Shown: one piece after another, positions 10,075 to 17,755 of the stretch | How positions within the stretch are numbered: the stretch's first letter is position 1 | Layout: each line of letters opens with the position of its first letter | Source of the DNA: Bacillus subtilis | Lineage (GTDB): Bacteria > Pseudomonadota > Alphaproteobacteria > Rhizobiales > Rhizobiaceae | Length of the DNA: 64,000 nucleotides | Direction of reading: 5' to 3' | Assembly: GCA_021733665.1 (NCBI GenBank) | Contig: JAHREI010000006.1 | Coordinates: 124,001-188,000 of the forward strand | Made by a program: the position numbers and the translations under genes | The notes under the pieces: generated by a model | Told to the model about the DNA's origin: nothing | What the model saw: the letters and a program-made list of their open reading frames with translations, nothing else | Database searches by the model: none

Positions 10075-10440
10075 ATGGCTACAGTAACAGTGACGATCGA
10101 TGGCAAAGCCTATCGTATGGCCTGTGACGAAGGACAGGAAGAGCATCTCTCCGGTCTTGCAGACCGTCTTGATCAATATGTCATGCATCTCAAAGGTTCC
10201 TTCGGTGAAATCGGTGATCAGCGTCTGACGGTGATGGCCGGTATTATGGTGATGGATGAGCTGGTTGAGCTGCAGAAGCGCATGCAGGGACTGGAAAATG
10301 AAGCGGAAACGCTGCGCCGCTCCCGTGATGATGCATTATCACGCGCCGATAAAAGCGACAGCGCACTGACAGAGGCCGTGGCCCGCGCTGCCCAGCAGAT
10401 CGAAGGACTGGCGCGTAAGATTGCTCCGCGTGGCAATTGA
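10075..10440 (+). CDS. zapA: Cell division protein ZapA
   Basis: A 121-residue ZapA: an N-terminal VTVTIDGKAYRMACDEGQEEHLSGLADRLD globular part followed by a coiled coil (DELVELQKRMQGLENEAETLRRSRDDALSRAD). ZapA binds FtsZ and bundles its filaments in the division ring. The ATG at 10075 has GGAGG seven bases upstream. It is followed by the 6S RNA gene and the 5-formyl-THF cyclo-ligase gene, the classic zapA-ssrS-ygfA order kept from gamma- to alphaproteobacteria, which supports all three calls. Confidence 0.92.
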   Translation: MATVTVTIDGKAYRMACDEGQEEHLSGLADRLDQYVMHLKGSFGEIGDQRLTVMAGIMVMDELVELQKRMQGLENEAETLRRSRDDALSRADKSDSALTEAVARAAQQIEGLARKIAPRGN

Positions 10441-10538
10441 GCGGATATCTTGATTTTATTATCATTATTGATGCAAAAAAATTTGAGCATTGTGCAATGA
10501 CCTCTGGCGCAATCCCTTTGAAATCCCTATAATATAAA

Positions 10539-10705
10539 CAGGCTTACTGCTCTTCTCGACAGAAGGTTACATCCCCGGGGCCTTATTGATCTCTAAGGGA
10601 GCTGTCCCTGAGGAGGCTCGAGGGCTTCTTCATATGGCACCCACCTACGTTGTAGGTTCCCGGGATCAATCGCTTCATCGGTCGCTGTGGTTCGCCGCTC
10701 TTTTC
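10539..10705 (+). ncRNA. ssrS: 6S RNA (ssrS), alphaproteobacterial type
   Basis: This gene-free stretch lies exactly between zapA and the 5-formyl-THF cyclo-ligase gene, the conserved location of 6S RNA. A TATAAT box (10528-10533) sits just upstream of the expected start. The body has the long, imperfectly paired arms expected of 6S, including GGGAGC and ACCTACGTTGTAGGTT hairpins around a purine/pyrimidine-rich centre with CCCGGG, and it ends near a CTCTTTTCTTTTT tract. 6S RNA mimics an open promoter and binds sigma70-RNA polymerase. Ends are estimated and may be off by 10-20 bases. Overlapping short frames are treated as shadows. Confidence 0.8.
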
Positions 10706-10793
10706 TTTTTCCCTTCCTGTTTGCATTTGTGCCGGTTTTTCTGTCTTAATCAGAAAAGCCGTTGCGAGATGTATTGTGAGGGGAAAAGTGGCT

Positions 10794-11387
10794 ATGCAGA
10801 GTGAAGATCTGAAAGCGGGCAAGGCTGCTTTACGTAAATCTGTATTTGAAAAACGCAATGCACTGAGTGTCGCTTACCGGCAGGAGGTTGCACAGGCGAT
10901 TATGCCGCATTTTTTCAATACTATAACACTGCCTGCGCGCAGTTGTATTTCCGGCTTCTGGCCGATCCGCTCGGAAATTGATCCGCGCCCGTTGATGCGA
11001 GAGCTTGAAGCGCAGGGGATGACCCTCTGTGTGCCTGCCATTCTGGATGCGCAGACCATTGAATTTCGAGCCATGTCTTTTGGTGATGTGCTGGTTGAAA
11101 CCGGCTTCGGTACAATGGGGCCACCTGCTGACGCGCCTGTTGTTGACCCCGATATTATGCTGATACCGCTGGCGGCTTTTGACCGTGCAGGCAACCGGAT
11201 CGGCTATGGTGCGGGCTATTATGACCGCGCAATTGCCGCTTTACACCAGAAAAATAAGCATCCGGTGCTGATAGGTGTTGCGTTTGATGCGCAACGGGTA
11301 GATCACATAGCGCATGAGCCACATGATGTGGCATTGGATTATATTCTGACAGAAACCGGACTTATTGCGGCATCGCCACAGGGATAG
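10794..11387 (+). CDS. 5-formyltetrahydrofolate cyclo-ligase
   Basis: A 197-residue enzyme that uses ATP to turn 5-formyl-THF into 5,10-methenyl-THF. Family marks are KAALRKSVFEKRNALS at the N terminus, FWPIRSEIDPRPLM, and the C-terminal signature DRAGNRIGYGAGYYDRAIA. The frame is open from a GTG at 10776, but the ATG at 10794 has GAGGGG ten bases before it and was chosen. It follows the 6S RNA gene (ygfA/fau position) and precedes a YmdB-like gene by about 100 bases. Confidence 0.92.
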   Translation: MQSEDLKAGKAALRKSVFEKRNALSVAYRQEVAQAIMPHFFNTITLPARSCISGFWPIRSEIDPRPLMRELEAQGMTLCVPAILDAQTIEFRAMSFGDVLVETGFGTMGPPADAPVVDPDIMLIPLAAFDRAGNRIGYGAGYYDRAIAALHQKNKHPVLIGVAFDAQRVDHIAHEPHDVALDYILTETGLIAASPQG

Positions 11388-11488
11388 TTGCGTGATAATT
11401 GCGGAGATCAGAGCATTTTCGAGCCAGAAGTTGAAACCGGCTTTGCGTTAGGAAATGCATACAAACAAGAAGCAGGTTTGAAGGATCT

Positions 11489-12313
11489 ATGCGTTTTCTT
11501 TTCTTGGGTGATATGGTTGGCCGTACCGGCCGCACAGCAGTTTTCGAAAAATTACCGGGTTTGATTTCTGATCTGAAATTGGATTTCGTGGTCGTCAATG
11601 GCGAGAATGCTGCCGGTGGCTTTGGTGTTACCGAAGATATTTTCCATGAAACCATCCGTGCCGGTGCCGATGTTATGACAACCGGCAACCATGTCTGGGA
11701 TCAGCGCGAGGCGCTGGAATTTTCCCGCCGTGAAGATCGCTTCCTGCGCCCGGCCAATTTCCCGAAAGGCACTGTGGGCAAAGGTTCCGGTCTTTATATT
11801 GCTAAGAATGGTGCACGGGTTCTGGTTGCCAATATTATGGGGCGCGTTTTCATGCATCCCGATCTGGATGATCCGTTTAAAGCCGGTGAAGATATTCTGG
11901 GCGCTTGCCCGCTGGGTGAGCAGGCTGATGCGGTGATCTTTGATTTTCATGCAGAAGCGACCAGTGAAAAGCAGTGCTTTGGCCATTTCGTCGATGGCCG
12001 TGCAAGTCTGGTTGTGGGTACGCATACGCATGTGCCGACAGCGGATTGCCAGATTTTGACCAATGGTACGGCCTATATGTCCGATGCCGGTATGTGCGGT
12101 GATTATGATTCATCGCTGGGTATGGATAAAGAAGAGCCGTTGAACCGTTTTCTTTCTAAAGTACCGAAGGGGCGTTTTGAGGTTGCCAGCGGGCCAGCCA
12201 CTATTTGCGGTGTTGGTGTGGAAATTTCCGATCGCACAGGTCTGGCAGAAAAGGTTGCACCGCTGCGCATCGGACCAAGGCTGGAAGAGACTATTCCGTC
12301 TTTCTGGAGCTGA
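11489..12313 (+). CDS. YmdB-like metallophosphoesterase (TIGR00282 family)
   Basis: A 274-residue calcineurin-like phosphoesterase. Metal-ligand motifs seen are FLGDMVGRTGR at the N terminus, VVNGENAAGGFG, TTGNHVWDQ, and GTHTHVPTADCQIL with YMSDAGMCGDYDS after it. Members such as Bacillus YmdB hydrolyse 2',3'-cyclic nucleotides and affect mRNA and stress physiology; the substrate here is not known. It follows the folate cyclo-ligase gene on the same strand, a common pairing in Brucella relatives, and ends in a strong terminator. Confidence 0.88.
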   Translation: MRFLFLGDMVGRTGRTAVFEKLPGLISDLKLDFVVVNGENAAGGFGVTEDIFHETIRAGADVMTTGNHVWDQREALEFSRREDRFLRPANFPKGTVGKGSGLYIAKNGARVLVANIMGRVFMHPDLDDPFKAGEDILGACPLGEQADAVIFDFHAEATSEKQCFGHFVDGRASLVVGTHTHVPTADCQILTNGTAYMSDAGMCGDYDSSLGMDKEEPLNRFLSKVPKGRFEVASGPATICGVGVEISDRTGLAEKVAPLRIGPRLEETIPSFWS

Positions 12314-12342
12314 TTGCAGGCAATTGATAATGCATGATCAGG

Positions 12343-12374
12343 CCCGCATATCCTTAAAGATATGCGGGTTTTTT
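12343..12374 (+). terminator. Terminator after the YmdB-like gene
   Basis: Ten-base stem CCCGCATATC/GATATGCGGG (12343-12352 with 12359-12368) followed by six T. Confidence 0.9.
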
Positions 12375-12475
12375 ATGTAGAGGCAGCGAAATATTTCATA
12401 AAAAAATAAAATGTCAGGCTGATACTTTATTGAAAAGCGCATGATCCTTTCCCATGTGCTGTTCTCAAGATTTCG

Positions 12476-12499
12476 AGAGGTCGCAGAGATGTGACCTCT
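12476..12499 (+). promoter_or_regulatory. Hairpin in the leader of the TerC-family gene
   Basis: A perfect seven-base inverted repeat AGAGGTC/GACCTCT (12476-12482 with 12493-12499), partly overlapping a smaller TCTC/GAGA hairpin (12463-12478). It lies about 45 bases before the start codon. It could be a leader RNA switch or an operator. I do not see the conserved core of the yybP-ykoY manganese riboswitch that precedes some terC-type genes. Confidence 0.35.
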
Positions 12500-12544
12500 A
12501 AAATTTGTAAATCTATCTGATAATTCGACGCAAAGGGCGCCTGA

Positions 12545-13291
12545 ATGGAATTTTTCGCTGAGTATTTTGGCTTTTTAAACAGTCCTGCGGGATGGGCTGC
12601 CTTGATCACATTGCTGGTCATGGAAATTGTTCTCGGTATTGATAATCTGATTTTTATTTCCATTCTGACCAATAAGCTGCCTGAGCATCAGCAGGCGAAA
12701 GCGCGTCGTATCGGTATCGGTGCAGCCTTGATCCTGCGTCTCGGACTGCTTTTCACGGTTTCCATTATCGTACAGATGAAAGATCCGGTGATTGAAGCCT
12801 TCGGCCAGAGCTTCTCATGGCGTGATATTATTCTGATTGTCGGTGGTCTGTTTCTTGTGTGGAAGGCGACCAAAGAAATTCACCATACGGTTGATCCACA
12901 TGACAGTATTGAAGCAGGTGCGGGTAAAGTCGCTATGCTGAGCATGGGTGCTGCAATTACGCAGATTCTGTTGCTTGATCTGGTGTTCTCGGTCGACAGT
13001 ATTATTACTGCGGTTGGTATGACCGATGAGATCGTTATTATGGTGATCGCGGTTGTTGGTGCTGTTACTGTGATGTTGCTGGCTGCTGATCCGCTGTCAC
13101 GCTTTATCGGTAAGAACCCGACAATTGTTATGCTGGCGCTGGGCTTCCTGCTGATGATTGGTATGACATTGATCGCTGACGGTTTCGGCTTCCACGTACC
13201 AAAGGGCTATATCTATGCGGCTATGGGCTTCTCGGCGCTGGTCGAAACCCTGAATATGATGGCACGCCGTCGCAGAAAATCTGCTGAATAA
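12545..13291 (+). CDS. TerC/Alx-family integral membrane protein
   Basis: A 248-residue protein with about seven membrane helices. The two family signatures, each with a buried acidic residue, are [15 protein letters not shown] near residue 30 and [16 protein letters not shown] near residue 140, the hallmarks of TerC/YgdQ/YoaE proteins. Some TerC-family members export manganese or load it into secreted enzymes; named for tellurite resistance, most are housekeeping. It is a single gene between terminators, and its leader has an inverted repeat at 12476-12499. Confidence 0.85.
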   Translation: MEFFAEYFGFLNSPAGWAALITLLVMEIVLGIDNLIFISILTNKLPEHQQAKARRIGIGAALILRLGLLFTVSIIVQMKDPVIEAFGQSFSWRDIILIVGGLFLVWKATKEIHHTVDPHDSIEAGAGKVAMLSMGAAITQILLLDLVFSVDSIITAVGMTDEIVIMVIAVVGAVTVMLLAADPLSRFIGKNPTIVMLALGFLLMIGMTLIADGFGFHVPKGYIYAAMGFSALVETLNMMARRRRKSAE

Positions 13292-13311
13292 TCTGACGTA
13301 AAATATCTATG

Positions 13312-13348
13312 AAAAAGCCCCGTTGCAGTTATCTGCAACGGGGCTTTT
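13312..13348. terminator. Bidirectional terminator between terC-like gene and bioY
   Basis: Eleven-base stem GCCCCGTTGCA/TGCAACGGGGC (13317-13327 with 13334-13344), A-run on the left, T-run on the right, between convergent genes. Confidence 0.92.
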
Positions 13349-13369
13349 ATTTTGCCTTGCGGGGCAATT

Positions 13370-13939
13370 TTATTTACGGAAAGATGCTTTCAGGATCGAA
13401 GCGCCGAGAGCGGATTTGATCAGCGCGCCGATGATGAATGGTGCAACGCCAACCATTAGAGCTTTTTCAGCGCCGATTGTCAGGCTCAGCCATGCAGCAC
13501 CCAGACCCAGAGCCAGAATATTGGCTGTCAGGAAGGCTACGAAAGCTTTTGGCAAGCTGCTGCCATTCCAGCCGCGTTCAGCCAGATAGCCTGTGAGGGC
13601 TGCGATAACCGGGAATGCAAACAGGTAGCCGGCTGTCGGGCCTGCGAAGGCTGCCAGAGTACCGTTGCCGCCTGCTAGAACCGGCATGCCCATTGCTGCT
13701 TCACCGAGCCATGCAAGCACGGTCAGTGCGCCAAGGCGCCAGCCGTAGAGTGCGCCGATCAGCGGCACAACCAGTGTCTGCAGAGTGATTGGCACCGGCA
13801 GCATTGGTACAGTGATCTGGGAAGTAAGCGCGAGAATCATGGTGCCGGAAATTACGGCAAACAATTTCATGGCCACGCTGCGGTTGTCGAGGTTGAGCGG
13901 GCTGAAAGCCGGTTTGCGAACTGCATGTGCAAGAGACAT
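13370..13939 (-). CDS. bioY: Biotin transporter BioY
   Basis: A 189-residue, six-helix S-component that binds biotin in the membrane. Family features include the early VAMKLFAVISGTMILALTSQITVPMLPVPITLQTLVVPLIGALYG stretch, GWRLGALTVLAWLGEAAMGMPVLAGG and GPTAGYLFAFP. Some BioY proteins act alone, others with BioMN; no bioMN is visible here. The ATG at 13939 was chosen over an earlier one because AAGGAG lies nine bases before it. A BioR-type operator (14062-14071) overlaps a TATAAT-like -10 box upstream and a BioR-like regulator gene is the next gene, so repression by BioR when biotin is sufficient is likely. Confidence 0.93.
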   Translation of the reverse strand: MSLAHAVRKPAFSPLNLDNRSVAMKLFAVISGTMILALTSQITVPMLPVPITLQTLVVPLIGALYGWRLGALTVLAWLGEAAMGMPVLAGGNGTLAAFAGPTAGYLFAFPVIAALTGYLAERGWNGSSLPKAFVAFLTANILALGLGAAWLSLTIGAEKALMVGVAPFIIGALIKSALGASILKASFRK

Positions 13940-14061
13940 GAGAAGCTCCTTAAAGCATTTCGGTGTCAAACGATGTTATTTGACGGCCACGATAATGCGG
14001 CAAAATAAAATGAGAGTACGTGACGCAGGAAAATCAAAAGATACGCCGCACTCTGGTGAAA

Positions 14062-14071
14062 TTATAGATAG
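14062..14071 (-). promoter_or_regulatory. BioR operator overlapping bioY -10 box
   Basis: TTATAGATAG on the plus strand, CTATCTATAA on the bioY strand: nine of ten bases match the published BioR consensus TTATMKATAA. On the bioY strand it overlaps TATAAT, so bound BioR would block the promoter. Confidence 0.7.
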
Positions 14072-14247
14072 TTTGCGCAAGGCATCTATCACAGAAAGCA
14101 TTAAGTGAATTTTTGCGGCTTGGCCAGACAGAATGGCAGGAAAATTGTTTATAGTTTGGTGCTGCCGGAATGAATTATATCATCTCAGCTGGCGTACAAA
14201 TAATCTGTCTGGCAGGGCTGGTCTGCAATATCAGAGTTCATTGGGTT

Positions 14248-14257
14248 TTATAGATAA
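14248..14257. promoter_or_regulatory. Perfect BioR box 17 bases past the GntR gene stop
   Basis: TTATAGATAA, ten of ten to the BioR consensus. It is about 310 bases upstream of bioY. It might serve a distal bioY promoter or help loop to the proximal box. Confidence 0.6.
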
Positions 14258-14273
14258 TTTTAAGGTGCGGAAA

Positions 14274-14960
14274 TTAGCCGACAATAGCAAAGGCATCACG
14301 CACTTTGCCGGAAGGGCTGGTCACCGGTTTGCGTCCGATCCATTGCACATGGCGGGTCAGGATATTCGCAGCCTGTTCGATATCGCCTTCACGAAGTGCG
14401 GCAAGAATAGCCAGATGATCGTGATCGGTACGCGCTTCCCATTCTGCACGCCATGAGACGAACAGAAAACGTGCACTGGCATCATGCAGATCATCAATGG
14501 TGGCCAGCAGACGCGGCATGGCGCATGGGGTGATCAGCAGACGATGGAACTTGCGGTTGGCCGCTTCCCATGAGCGAACATCGCGGGAATTATCACCGGC
14601 ATGGGTGGCTTCTTCTGCCTCATCCAGAATGGCGCGGGTCAGGTGTGGTGCTGCATGACGCAGGGCAAGCACTTCCAAAGCCGCACGCATTTCCGCAACT
14701 TCACGGATTTCTGCGAGAGAGAAAGAAGCGACACGTACACCACGGCGCGGCTCGGAAACGGCAAGACCTTGCGCTTCCAGGCGGCGGAAAGCTTCACGCA
14801 CCGGCACATGGCTGGTGCCGAATTCATCCGCAATATGATCCTGACGCAGTTTTGCACCCGGTTCCAACTCACCCGCAATGATGCGTTGCGACAGAATTTT
14901 GCTGATCTGTGCGGCAATCGTATCGTTCTTTTTTTTCTGGGTGGCAGGTTGTTCGGTCAC
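14274..14960 (-). CDS. bioR: GntR-family transcriptional regulator, probable BioR
   Basis: A 228-residue FadR-subfamily GntR protein: an N-terminal winged helix (AAQISKILSQRIIAGELEPGAKLRQDHIADEFGTSHVPVREAFRRLEAQGLA) and a C-terminal FCD helical domain (FSLAEIREVAEMRAALEVLALRHAAPHLT through DHDHLAILAALREGDIEQAANILTRHV). In alphaproteobacteria such as Brucella and Agrobacterium, BioR of this family represses biotin synthesis and uptake genes. The call rests on the gene lying directly upstream of bioY on the same strand with two BioR boxes between them. Generic GntR regulators look alike, so the symbol is inference from context. Confidence 0.75.
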   Translation of the reverse strand: MTEQPATQKKKNDTIAAQISKILSQRIIAGELEPGAKLRQDHIADEFGTSHVPVREAFRRLEAQGLAVSEPRRGVRVASFSLAEIREVAEMRAALEVLALRHAAPHLTRAILDEAEEATHAGDNSRDVRSWEAANRKFHRLLITPCAMPRLLATIDDLHDASARFLFVSWRAEWEARTDHDHLAILAALREGDIEQAANILTRHVQWIGRKPVTSPSGKVRDAFAIVG

Positions 14961-15427
14961 GTCAATTATTATCCGGTTTAACGGGCGGGTTCAGAACTTG
15001 CCCGTGGATAGAGCATTTTGGTATTCAAATTGATCATTAGAAGCAGGTTTAAGCATTACCGATAAACGCAATGCACCTGTTTGCATTGATACGGTGCATA
15101 TCAGACTGTGTCCAGTTGCAGCCGCAGGATGCATTGCAAAAATCTGACATTGTTTGTCAAAATACGGTATTATAGCTGCATTCTGATAAGTGCGCTGTGG
15201 TGTGGCTGGACGTGGCGCGCCATTTTCCTTATAAAGCGCTCATTCCGCAGGGATGATTGCGGATGCCTCGCTCTTGCTGCGCCGCATACACAATCCCTTG
15301 CCAAATTTAAAGCAGTTCGGGACAAATGTGAGAACCGTTTTTCGTTCGGAACTGCGTCAATATAAAGTGTTAGAGCGGTCTTTATTCACGCTTGATAAAA
15401 CCGCTCCGAAACCTGAACAGGGGTGCT
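14961..15427. other. Intergenic region between bioR and yebC
   Basis: A 467-base divergent gap. It holds the promoters of bioR and yebC, and an inverted repeat GAGCGGT/ACCGCTC at 15373-15406 in the yebC leader. The fragment TAGAGCATTTTGG near 15012 resembles the ends of repeats elsewhere in the window. No gene was found. Confidence 0.55.
15373..15406. repeat. Short palindromic element in the yebC leader
   Basis: TAGAGCGGT at the left and ACCGCTC at the right form a seven-base stem with a 20-base loop. The TAGAGC end is shared with palindromic repeats at 25962 and 56381. Confidence 0.45.
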
Positions 15428-16174
15428 ATGGCAGGCCATTCACAGTTTAAAAATATTATGCACCGTAAAGGCAGACAGGATGCCGTGCGGTCGAAAATGT
15501 TCTCCAAGCTCGGACGCGAAATTACCGTTGCGGCCAAGCAGGGATTGCCTGATCCGACAATGAATGCGCGTCTGCGTCTGGCTATTCAGAACGCTAAAGC
15601 GCAGTCCATGCCGAAAGACAACATCGAACGCGCGATCAAAAAAGCTGCCGGTGCGGATTCCGAGAACTATGATGAAGTACGCTACGAAGGCTACGGCCCG
15701 GGTGGCGTGGCTGTTATCGTTGAGGCGCTGACAGACAACCGCAACCGTACTGCATCCAATGTGCGTGCAGCTTTCACCAAATCCGGCGGTGCGCTGGGTG
15801 AAACCGGTTCTGTGGGCTTCATGTTCTCCCGTGTTGGTGAGATCGTCTACAAGCTGGCTGTCGGTGATGCCGATACCGTTATGGAAGCAGCGATTGAAGC
15901 CGGTGCAGAAGACGTGCAGTCTGATGAAGAAGGTCATGTAATTATCTGTGCTTTCGAAGACCTCGGTGAAGTGTCCAAGGCGCTTGAAGCCGCACTTGGT
16001 GAAGCTGAATCCATCAAGGCTGTCTGGAAGCCGCAGACTTCTGCCCCGGTTGATGAAGAAAAGGCACAGTCCGTTCTGCGTCTGATCTCGACACTGGAAG
16101 ATGATGATGACGTGCAGAACGTCTATGCGAACTTCGAAGTCAGTGAAGAAGTGATGGCGAAGCTGAGCGTATAA
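15428..16174 (+). CDS. yebC: YebC/PmpR-family protein (TACO1-like)
   Basis: A 248-residue protein that begins with the invariant [18 protein letters not shown] and contains [66 protein letters not shown] and [18 protein letters not shown]. YebC proteins were long annotated as transcription regulators; recent work ties them to ribosome rescue at proline stretches. The upstream open frame to 15392 is ignored because the conserved start is the ATG at 15428 with AGGGG just before. It is a single gene with its own terminator. Confidence 0.95.
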   Translation: MAGHSQFKNIMHRKGRQDAVRSKMFSKLGREITVAAKQGLPDPTMNARLRLAIQNAKAQSMPKDNIERAIKKAAGADSENYDEVRYEGYGPGGVAVIVEALTDNRNRTASNVRAAFTKSGGALGETGSVGFMFSRVGEIVYKLAVGDADTVMEAAIEAGAEDVQSDEEGHVIICAFEDLGEVSKALEAALGEAESIKAVWKPQTSAPVDEEKAQSVLRLISTLEDDDDVQNVYANFEVSEEVMAKLSV

Positions 16175-16198
16175 TTCAGCCTCTTTTCTATTTTTTAA

Positions 16199-16235
16199 AC
16201 CTCCGGCAGCTCCGTTGCCGGAGGTTTTTCTTTTT
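16199..16235 (+). terminator. yebC terminator
   Basis: Ten-base stem ACCTCCGGCA/TGCCGGAGGT (16199-16208 with 16216-16225) followed by TTTTTCTTTTT. Confidence 0.9.
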
Positions 16236-16247
16236 GTGCCATAGAAA

Positions 16248-16379
16248 CGTCCTGTTGACCTTGGCAGCTAAAATCCGGACACTAAATTGATAGAGCATAT
16301 CCGGAGCGGGCTGGAGCATTTCGCCGTCAGATTGGATCAACTTGATATTTCTAATTTCATCAGGTTCGCCCAACAGGAC
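16248..16379. repeat. 132-bp element with perfect 10-bp terminal inverted repeats
   Basis: CGTCCTGTTG at 16248-16257 is answered exactly by CAACAGGACG at 16370-16379. Between them lie ATATCCGGAGCGGGCTGGAGC and TAGAGCA fragments. It has no coding frame and fills most of the gap between yebC and the racemase-like gene (16175-16495). It may be a miniature mobile or intergenic repeat, or a long-range hairpin in the leader of the next gene. Confidence 0.45.
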
Positions 16380-16495
16380 GGTGGTGTTGATGCGACAACG
16401 CAAAGAAATGAGAGCGAGTGCTGTGAGCCGATACAGACATAAATCGCTCTGGTAGCGGACACCGTTCCGCAAACACGGAGACGGGAGAGTAATTT

Positions 16496-17281
16496 ATGCA
16501 CAGACCGATTGCTGTATTTGATGCCGGTATCGGCAGTTATGCTGTGGTTGCCGAAATTCGCAGCCGTTTACCGCAGCAGGATATTATTTATTTTGCTGAC
16601 CGTGCCAGTTTTCCCTATGGCGGTAAAAATCGCGCTGAGCTGATCGGGGTTATGCGCCGTACTATCGAGTATCTCGCAGGCTTTGATCCGTCAGCCATTG
16701 TGATTGCGTCCAACGCGCCGTCGATCATGGTGCTGGAAGAACTTAGTCAGGATATTCATCTGCCTTTGTTCGGGGTCTATCCGCCGCTACGCGAGGCATG
16801 GGGGCTCTCCAGAAGCGGTCGTGTCGGGATTATGGGTGTACAGTCGCTGGTCGAAAGTCCGATGATCAGTGAGTTCGTGGCTGAGAATAGCGCCTATAGC
16901 GAGCGTGTCGCCCTGATTAATGCTTCGCCGATGGTAGAGCTGGTGGAATCAGGTGAGTTTCTGTTTGCGCCGGAACGGACACAGGAAGCCGTTGATGCTT
17001 TTCTCACTGAGGTCTTCGCTAAATATCCGGAGATTGATGTGCTGACATTATCCAGCACACATCTGCCGTGGCTGCGCCGGTTTTTTGAACATGCGCGTCC
17101 GCAGTGTCATTTTCTCGATCCTGCCAAAGATATGGTTTCAAGGATCGGGCAGGGGACTAAGGGGCAAGGGAAGATACGTGCCTTGGTCACAGAGGATGAA
17201 CGCTATGATCTAGCGACATTCCGCAAGATGCTGAGTGCGATCGGCGTCGATATTCCTCTGGAGCCGGTGCAACCTTATTAG
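16496..17281 (+). CDS. Glutamate racemase-like protein lacking both catalytic cysteines
   Basis: A 261-residue Asp/Glu racemase-fold protein. It keeps the MurI skeleton: VFDAGIGSYAVVAEI at the N terminus, YFADRASFPYGGK at 32-44, and a C-terminal LSSTHLPWL. In active glutamate racemases two cysteines do the proton transfer, in ACNTAS and LGCTHYP. Here the first is serine (S72, in VIASNAPS, codon TCC) and the second is serine (S187, in LSSTH, codon AGC). The protein is otherwise intact and full length, so it is unlikely to be a decaying pseudogene. It is probably not a normal racemase; a regulatory, binding or altered catalytic role is possible. It is a single gene with a shared terminator. Confidence 0.75.
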   Translation: MHRPIAVFDAGIGSYAVVAEIRSRLPQQDIIYFADRASFPYGGKNRAELIGVMRRTIEYLAGFDPSAIVIASNAPSIMVLEELSQDIHLPLFGVYPPLREAWGLSRSGRVGIMGVQSLVESPMISEFVAENSAYSERVALINASPMVELVESGEFLFAPERTQEAVDAFLTEVFAKYPEIDVLTLSSTHLPWLRRFFEHARPQCHFLDPAKDMVSRIGQGTKGQGKIRALVTEDERYDLATFRKMLSAIGVDIPLEPVQPY

Positions 17282-17299
17282 AATTTGGGACAGGCCATA

Positions 17300-17328
17300 A
17301 AAAAAGCTCCGCATTGCGGAGCTTTTTT
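17300..17328. terminator. Bidirectional terminator between racemase-like gene and rpmE
   Basis: Nine-base stem AGCTCCGCA/TGCGGAGCT (17305-17313 with 17315-17323), A-run and T-run on the two sides, between convergent genes. Confidence 0.9.
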
Positions 17329-17350
17329 AATTTCATCAAGAAGCCGGGAA

Positions 17351-17572
17351 TTAGATACCCAGATTGCCGAAGCGGTTCTTGAACTTGGTAACGCGGCCAC
17401 CGCGATCCATCAGCTGCTGGTTGCCGCCGGTCCATGCCGGATGGCTCAAAGGATCGATATCGAGGTTCATCGTATCGCCTTCTTTACCCCAGGTGGAGCG
17501 TGTGAAGTATTCTGTACCATCGGTCATTACAACTTTGATGGTGTGGTAATCCGGATGAATGTCTGCTTTCAT
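17351..17572 (-). CDS. rpmE: 50S ribosomal protein L31, cysteine-free form
   Basis: A 73-residue L31: [29 protein letters not shown] at the start, then [18 protein letters not shown] and [14 protein letters not shown]. It contains no cysteine at all, so the CxxC zinc site of the E. coli type is absent. This is the zinc-independent form, which is usual in Rhizobiales. The frame is open far upstream, but the ATG at 17572 begins the family sequence and has GGAAG before it. It is divergent from an ABC exporter gene, a pairing often seen in Rhizobiales. Confidence 0.95.
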   Translation of the reverse strand: MKADIHPDYHTIKVVMTDGTEYFTRSTWGKEGDTMNLDIDPLSHPAWTGGNQQLMDRGGRVTKFKNRFGNLGI

Positions 17573-17755
17573 AGTCAGCTTCCTGAAAGGTTTATGGCAT
17601 TTAGCCACGCTCCGGCCATCACCGGAACTGCGGCAGATACGCCCACTTGTCTCATTGAAGCTGCAGACAATACGGCTACGGCTTCCAAAAGGGTTGGGGA
17701 GCCTATACATCAGGCAGCAACTAATAACAAGGGCGCATTGTAGCAAGCAAGCAGA

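Larger units (their letters stand above)
13940..14273. other. bioY upstream region holding BioR boxes
   Basis: A 334-base gap between bioY and the upstream GntR gene, both on the minus strand. It contains one perfect and one 9/10 match to the BioR consensus TTATMKATAA, plus a weaker 7/10 match at 14082-14091. An open frame on the plus strand from 14133 runs into the regulator gene and is taken as noise. Confidence 0.7.

Noticed and set aside
10586-10804. Frames on both strands inside the 6S RNA region
   Set aside because: The region is the conserved 6S RNA position and the frames have no ribosome sites or protein resemblance.
12380-12544. yybP-ykoY manganese riboswitch before the TerC-family gene
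   Set aside because: The conserved riboswitch core was not seen; only a simple inverted repeat is present.
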